A DNA stretch of 64,000 nt from Cohnella phaseoli (GTDB lineage: Bacteria; Bacillota; Bacilli; Paenibacillales; Paenibacillaceae). The position numbers and the translations under genes are program-made. Of the stretch, positions 59,873 through 64,000 are shown piece after piece (positions within the stretch are counted from its first letter, which is position 1; every line of letters begins with the position of its first letter). The DNA lies in the NCBI RefSeq assembly GCF_003386235.1, contig NZ_QRDZ01000003.1, positions 310,001 through 374,000 on the forward strand, read 5' to 3'. The notes under the pieces are model-generated. The model searched no databases. It was not told the DNA's origin and saw only the letters and a program-made list of their open reading frames with translations.

Positions 59873-60463
59873 ATGACCGACGAACAATTAATGCGGCAAT
59901 TCGCCGACGGAAACGCCTCTGCTTTGGAAACTCTCACCTATCGTTATCATGCGGCTATTCATAAATATATTCATCGCATGATGCAATCGCGAGTGCTGGC
60001 TGAGGATTTAACGCAGGAATGCTTCGTGCGTGTCATGCTTTCTGCGCGGGAGGGGCGCTATCCGCAATCCTTTCGGCCATGGCTGTACAAAATAGCGACG
60101 AATCTGTGCCGAGACCATTGGCGCCGATCGCACGTCTGGGCGAAAGCGGTCCCGGATCTGGAACGGAATGCCGCCGCCGCTTCGGATAACGTGTCGCAAA
60201 TTTACGAGAAACAGGAAGAACGGGCGCTTGTTGTGCAGGCGCTGAATCAGCTGTCTGCCATCCGCAAGGAAGTCATTATTCTTCGTTTCTACCAGGAGCT
60301 GCGGCTGGATGAAATTTCCGATGTTCTGGATATTCCATTGAGCACCGTCAAGAGCAGATTATATGAAGCAATCCGTGTGTTAAACGGACTTTTAAGCGCT
60401 GGAGGAATTAAGGGAGAGACGGAAAGACGGGCTGCAGCTCGTAAAGGAGGGAGGGAAATATGA
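59873..60463 (+). CDS. ECF RNA polymerase sigma factor
   Basis: The 196-residue protein has sigma region 2 (about residues 20-85, VLAEDLTQECFVRVML and FRPWLYKIATNLCRDHWRR) and region 4 (about 125-180, LSAIRKEVIILRFYQEL and IPLSTVKSRLYEAI). It would direct RNA polymerase to a small regulon, likely including its own operon. GAAGGGAGAAG precedes the ATG. The stop overlaps the downstream membrane protein gene. Confidence 0.92.
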   Translation: MTDEQLMRQFADGNASALETLTYRYHAAIHKYIHRMMQSRVLAEDLTQECFVRVMLSAREGRYPQSFRPWLYKIATNLCRDHWRRSHVWAKAVPDLERNAAAASDNVSQIYEKQEERALVVQALNQLSAIRKEVIILRFYQELRLDEISDVLDIPLSTVKSRLYEAIRVLNGLLSAGGIKGETERRAAARKGGREI

Positions 60464-61287
60464 TGGGCGAAAATGGAAATCGGCAAAGTAATAAGCAGGA
60501 TTTGGCTGAGGAAGAGGCGAAATTAAAGGAGTATTTGGGTCGGTATACCGTGGAGGAACCTTCGCTCAAGGATACGGCTCAATTCGCCGCCATGCTGACT
60601 CGTCAATGGGAAGAGTCGCAAGCCGCTCCGCCGCATCGGAAGGAACGGGCGGTTCAACTGCTTATTCCGCTTATTCGGTCGCATCTACGATTGTTTAATT
60701 GGAAATATGTGCTGCTGTCCTTGGCGCTATCCGCTTTGGCCTTTGTGGCCGAGTTCATCATTGCGGATGAAGTGGCCATACGGCCTTTCCTGTTTACCGC
60801 TCCGCTGCTTGCCGCATTAACGGTTTGTTTGGGCTTTCGCTCCTACGGAACGCCGATGTTCGAGTTGGAGCTTTCTATGCCCGCGAATCCATTATTATTG
60901 ATCTTTAGCAGATTAACGTTGATCGTCGCCTATTACCTCGTTTTGGGCAGCGTTCTTACCGTGCTTCTGCCTGATTTGCAGCATCGCATGGGGGCGCATA
61001 TGATCAGTTGGTTGATCCCATTGGGGATTTTCAGCTTGGTCGCCGCCTTGCTGCTCTTTTATTTCGGTGTGTTTGCGGGGCTGTACGGATCGGTCGTTTG
61101 TTGGATCGTCCAGCTTTTGCTTAACAAGCATTTAGGAATTTTGTTTTGGTTTAGCGAAGTAACGAGCCCTCAGCGGCAGCAAAGCCAAATGGTCGGCTTA
61201 GTTTTCATTCTGCTGCTTTCCCTGTTGTTGATCCATCGGGTCCGGAGGATGAGCGGCCGAAGAGGATGGCTGCGTTATGAGAATTAG
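60460..61287 (+). CDS. Multi-pass membrane protein, candidate anti-sigma factor or transporter partner
   Basis: The 275-residue protein has a charged cytoplasmic N-terminal segment of about 75 residues (AEEEAKLKEYLGRYTVEEPS) and six membrane helices. It is translationally coupled to the sigma factor. Gene order suggests an anti-sigma role for the N-terminal segment, but no zinc HxxxCxxC motif is present. It could instead be a permease for the following ATPase. Confidence 0.6.
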   Translation: MMGENGNRQSNKQDLAEEEAKLKEYLGRYTVEEPSLKDTAQFAAMLTRQWEESQAAPPHRKERAVQLLIPLIRSHLRLFNWKYVLLSLALSALAFVAEFIIADEVAIRPFLFTAPLLAALTVCLGFRSYGTPMFELELSMPANPLLLIFSRLTLIVAYYLVLGSVLTVLLPDLQHRMGAHMISWLIPLGIFSLVAALLLFYFGVFAGLYGSVVCWIVQLLLNKHLGILFWFSEVTSPQRQQSQMVGLVFILLLSLLLIHRVRRMSGRRGWLRYEN

Positions 61288-61924
61288 AATTCGATCGGCG
61301 ACGGTATTCGGCGACTCGGGACAGGCGCTCGGCCCGCTCAGCTTGGAGCTGTACCCGGGCTTGATCGGCTTGATTGGTCCTAACGGATCGGGCAAAAGCA
61401 GGTTAATTAAATTGCTTGCGCATGTCGTTCCTATTAACTCGGGCAGTATTGGATATGAGCTTGACGGAGTTCCTCTGTCGCCCTTCCAGGCAAGAAAGGA
61501 AAGCGGGTATGTGCCGCAGGAGATTGCCATTTACGAGCGATTTACAGTGCGGGAATACTTGGCTTACATTGCCGGAATAAAGTTTCTTGGGAGCGAGGAG
61601 GCCGATAACACGGTGGCGGAGCTGGGCGGTTTTATGGAAATTGCCCCGTTGCTGGACAGAAAAATGGGAGAGCTATCCGTAGGCCAGCAGCGTCTGGCGA
61701 TGATCGCGCAAAGTATGATTGGCTCGCCGAAGTTTTTGTTTCTCGACGAGCCGTTCAACAATCTCGACGTTCGACAACGCGACCGCTTGCTGGAGCTTCT
61801 CTTCGTCGTATCGCGCCAAGCGATCGTGCTTGTATCGAATCATATTGTGGAAGAGATGAGCGGGTACAACCAGACAATTGCCATGCGAGACGGCATGATT
61901 GCCGAGATTTCTCCCTATGTCTGA
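61277..61924 (+). CDS. ABC transporter ATP-binding protein (short)
   Basis: The 215-residue ATPase has Walker A GPNGSGKSR near residue 34, Walker B FLFLDEPFNNLD and switch His in LVSNHIVEE. The signature is the variant LSVGQQR instead of LSGGQ. It overlaps the preceding membrane protein gene by 11 bases and is the last gene of the coupled operon. Confidence 0.82.
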   Translation: MRIRIRSATVFGDSGQALGPLSLELYPGLIGLIGPNGSGKSRLIKLLAHVVPINSGSIGYELDGVPLSPFQARKESGYVPQEIAIYERFTVREYLAYIAGIKFLGSEEADNTVAELGGFMEIAPLLDRKMGELSVGQQRLAMIAQSMIGSPKFLFLDEPFNNLDVRQRDRLLELLFVVSRQAIVLVSNHIVEEMSGYNQTIAMRDGMIAEISPYV

Positions 61925-61953
61925 AAAGGGCAAACGAAACGGAGGGCATTGCG

Positions 61954-62535
61954 ATGAAGATCGGGTTTGTCGTGTTTAACGGGATTACTTTTCTGGATTT
62001 GATCGGTTTTTACGATGTGATCTACCGTTTGAATTTGTTCGAACAGACAAAAGGGACGACATGGGACTTCTGCGGACTATCCGAGGAAATTACCGATGAA
62101 TTGGGATTAACGATAAAAGTGAACAAGATCAGACCGGAACTCTCGGCCTATGATCTTATTTTTGTTCCCGGCGGAATGGGGACGAGGAAGCTGAGGTTTG
62201 ACGAAAATTTCATCGGATGGCTTCGTCAAGCCGCCGATGTGCGCTACATCGTATCTGTCTGTACCGGATCGTTGTTAATCGGAGCAGCGGGATTTCTGAC
62301 GGGGAAAAAAGCAACGACGCATCCCAGTGCATATGAGCTGCTGGAACCCTATTGTCAAGAAGTAATGAATGCTAGAATTGTGAAAGACGGCAATTTGATT
62401 ACGGCCGGAGGCGTTTCGACATCAATCGACCTGGCTTTGTATCTTGTCGAGCTTTTTGTGAATAAAGAGGCCGTCGAGACGGTCAAGAAACAAATTGACT
62501 ATCCGTACGAAATACAAGGAATTGTTGAAGTGTAG
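61954..62535 (+). CDS. DJ-1/PfpI family protein (isonitrile-hydratase-like)
   Basis: The 193-residue protein has the DJ-1/PfpI nucleophile elbow SVCTGSLLIGAAGFL with Cys near residue 104, followed by GKKATTH. That layout is shared with isonitrile hydratase and the N-terminal domain of GATase1-type AraC regulators, but no DNA-binding domain is present. Early Glu is replaced by Asp (FLDLIGFYDVI). CGGAGGG precedes the ATG. Activity is not certain. Confidence 0.8.
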   Translation: MKIGFVVFNGITFLDLIGFYDVIYRLNLFEQTKGTTWDFCGLSEEITDELGLTIKVNKIRPELSAYDLIFVPGGMGTRKLRFDENFIGWLRQAADVRYIVSVCTGSLLIGAAGFLTGKKATTHPSAYELLEPYCQEVMNARIVKDGNLITAGGVSTSIDLALYLVELFVNKEAVETVKKQIDYPYEIQGIVEV

Positions 62536-62585
62536 CTTCCTTACGAGAATAGACGAAATCGCATGCAGAAAGGGTACATAGCCGG

Positions 62586-64000
62586 ATGAACGCAGCATTA
62601 TTCTACACAGGCATGGTCGTGGCCGCTATTCTGATGGGAGTTTCGTTGATATACGCTGTCATTTATCGGCGCGAGCGCGCAGTTCGTTATTTCGTTTGGC
62701 TAATGGCCTGCCGATTGATTTATGCAGGTGGAGTCATTATGGAGTTGCAGGCGGACGCTCTGCCGGGCAAAGAATGGTTTCGCAGCATTCAGCAGATTGC
62801 GCTCGTACTGAGCGTGCCATTATTTATTCTGTTTGTGCTGGACTTGTACAACAGGGATAAGTGGCGTAGGTTTTCCTCTCATCTGATCATTTTCGGTCCG
62901 TTTGTGGGATGGGCGATCGTCGTCGCGACAGATTTTCGAACAGGGCTTATCTATGCCAGCAAGCAGCTCGTTAACGGACATTTGGAGACGGTCAGAACAC
63001 CGCTTGCGCTGAGCGTTAATCTGCTTTGTTTTACGATTATCGCGACAGGCCTCGTATTCGTCGTTCGATATATTCGCAGCGCTCGGCCCGAGGTGCGCAA
63101 AGCAGGCATGTGGGTGCTCGTCTTATGCTGTATTCCCGTTCTGTTTGAGCTGGCCAAGCTCACCGTTCCCGACTTGCAGGTTTGGCTGCTGCCGATTTCG
63201 GTATATACCGGCTTCCTCGGCATGATTATGCTGTGGTTGGTCGTTCGAAATCGACTCTTTTCGATCGTTCCTATGGCGAGGCAGCAGATCATCGACACTC
63301 AGCGGGAAGGCTTTCTGATTGCCGATCACAACGGGCGCATCGTCGATCATAACGGTTACGTTCAGCCCTTGCTTCTCGATTCGGAGGACGGCTCGCTTAT
63401 CGGACTGTACATCAACGATGTGCTGAGCGGTTGGCCGGAGTGGAAGGAAGCTTGCTTACAGATGCGGACGGAGAGAATGGAGATTCGCGGCGGCGGCCGT
63501 CTTCCCGATCGCGTCTTTATTCTGGACGTATACCCGCTGCTCTCTCAGAGAGGACGCAAGCACGGCACAGTCAGCGTCCTCTTCGACATTACGGAGAAGC
63601 AGCGGCATCTTGAACAGATCGCCTCGCTTAATCAGCTTAAGGATCAGCTGTTCACCGTCGTCTCGCACGACATTCGCGATCCGCTGGCTCTTCAGGTCAG
63701 CTTGATCGAGCTGTTGGAGGAATCCCGGTACTCGCTGCAGTCGGACCAGCGGGAACTGGTGGATACATTAAGCGAGCAAATTCGCAATACGTATACGATG
63801 GCCGAAAATTTGCTGGAATGGTTCCGCGTGCAGAAGGAAGGTTTCTCTCTTCGCGCCGACGGATTCGACCTGTCGCAGATCGTGCGCGAAGCTTGTCGAT
63901 CCTTGACGCTGCGCAGCGAAGTCAAGCAGGTTCGTCTGGTTAACGAAGTACCCGACGATTTCCGAATTCATGCGGACAGGGAAGCGATTCTGCTGATCGT
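62586..64000 (+). CDS. Sensor histidine kinase, 7TM-PAS-HisKA (partial at window end)
   Basis: The frame is open from ATG 62586 to the window end, giving 471 residues. About seven membrane helices lie in residues 5-225, followed by a PAS-like domain (about 240-340, QREGFLIADHNGRIVDHN). The HisKA helix with H-box VVSHDIRDPLA is near residue 361. The ATPase domain begins near residue 440 and is cut off. AAAGGG precedes the ATG. The 7TM region suggests sensing of a membrane or diffusible signal. Confidence 0.87.
   Translation, partial: MNAALFYTGMVVAAILMGVSLIYAVIYRRERAVRYFVWLMACRLIYAGGVIMELQADALPGKEWFRSIQQIALVLSVPLFILFVLDLYNRDKWRRFSSHLIIFGPFVGWAIVVATDFRTGLIYASKQLVNGHLETVRTPLALSVNLLCFTIIATGLVFVVRYIRSARPEVRKAGMWVLVLCCIPVLFELAKLTVPDLQVWLLPISVYTGFLGMIMLWLVVRNRLFSIVPMARQQIIDTQREGFLIADHNGRIVDHNGYVQPLLLDSEDGSLIGLYINDVLSGWPEWKEACLQMRTERMEIRGGGRLPDRVFILDVYPLLSQRGRKHGTVSVLFDITEKQRHLEQIASLNQLKDQLFTVVSHDIRDPLALQVSLIELLEESRYSLQSDQRELVDTLSEQIRNTYTMAENLLEWFRVQKEGFSLRADGFDLSQIVREACRSLTLRSEVKQVRLVNEVPDDFRIHADREAILLI

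Overview
The window looks like a chromosomal segment of a spore-forming Firmicute of the Paenibacillaceae (Paenibacillus/Cohnella type). The left half follows the Bacillus subtilis ymf-recA-miaB gene order closely (tepA, ylzJ, spoIIIE/ftsK, ymfF, ymfH, ymfI, ymfJ, ymfK, rodZ/ymfM, pgsA, cinA, recA, recX, rny, ymdB, spoVS, miaB, ricA) and carries sporulation genes with matching sporulation-type promoters. The species assignment is inference from gene content only.

Region 1 (1-26.8 kb) is G+C-rich conserved core: DNA translocation (ftsK/spoIIIE), spore germination (sleB), EF-P modification (ymfF/H/I), cell shape (rodZ), methylthiolation (rimO, miaB), phospholipid synthesis (pgsA), recombination (recA/recX with a LexA box), RNA decay (rny, ymdB), a 2-oxoacid:acceptor oxidoreductase pair and pduL. 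All genes are on the + strand, many overlap, and most groups end in good terminators. A 0.77 kb spacer in front of recA holds a degenerate tandem repeat whose core recurs inside a biotin-transporter gene 15 kb away.

Region 2 (26.9-33.8 kb) is mixed in orientation: a two-repeat protein resembling part of spore-coat YheC/YheD proteins, bioY divergent from an EcfA plus EcfA-EcfT fusion across a near-consensus BirA operator, a TerD/TerA-type stress protein and an MFS transporter.

Region 3 (34.0-56.2 kb) is visibly A+T-rich and is the most unusual part. About 30 small intact genes lie in one orientation, each with its own Shine-Dalgarno site, with few promoters and no clear intrinsic terminator from about 36.7 to 52.2 kb. 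They encode N-acetyltransferases, Nudix and histidine-phosphatase proteins, a kinase, a methyltransferase, an ADP-ribosylglycohydrolase, a nitrilase-like protein, an amidase, small membrane proteins and unknowns. Between them lie broken genes: one in-frame TGA, two single-base frameshifts, an internal deletion, a probable ATC start, a 27-bp recombination scar, a stranded S-layer-domain fragment and several ribosome sites leading into very short peptides. It resembles a single-gene accessory array under turnover. I see no integrase or attC-like site.

Region 4 (56.3-64 kb) is an overlapping operon of two ABC ATPases, two permeases (one with a large extracytoplasmic domain), an ECF sigma factor and a membrane protein, behind an ECF-type promoter. 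A DJ-1/PfpI protein and a 7TM-PAS histidine kinase cut by the window end follow.

No rRNA, tRNA, CRISPR array, insertion sequence or prophage was seen. All family calls are from reading translations and motifs; no database search was run.
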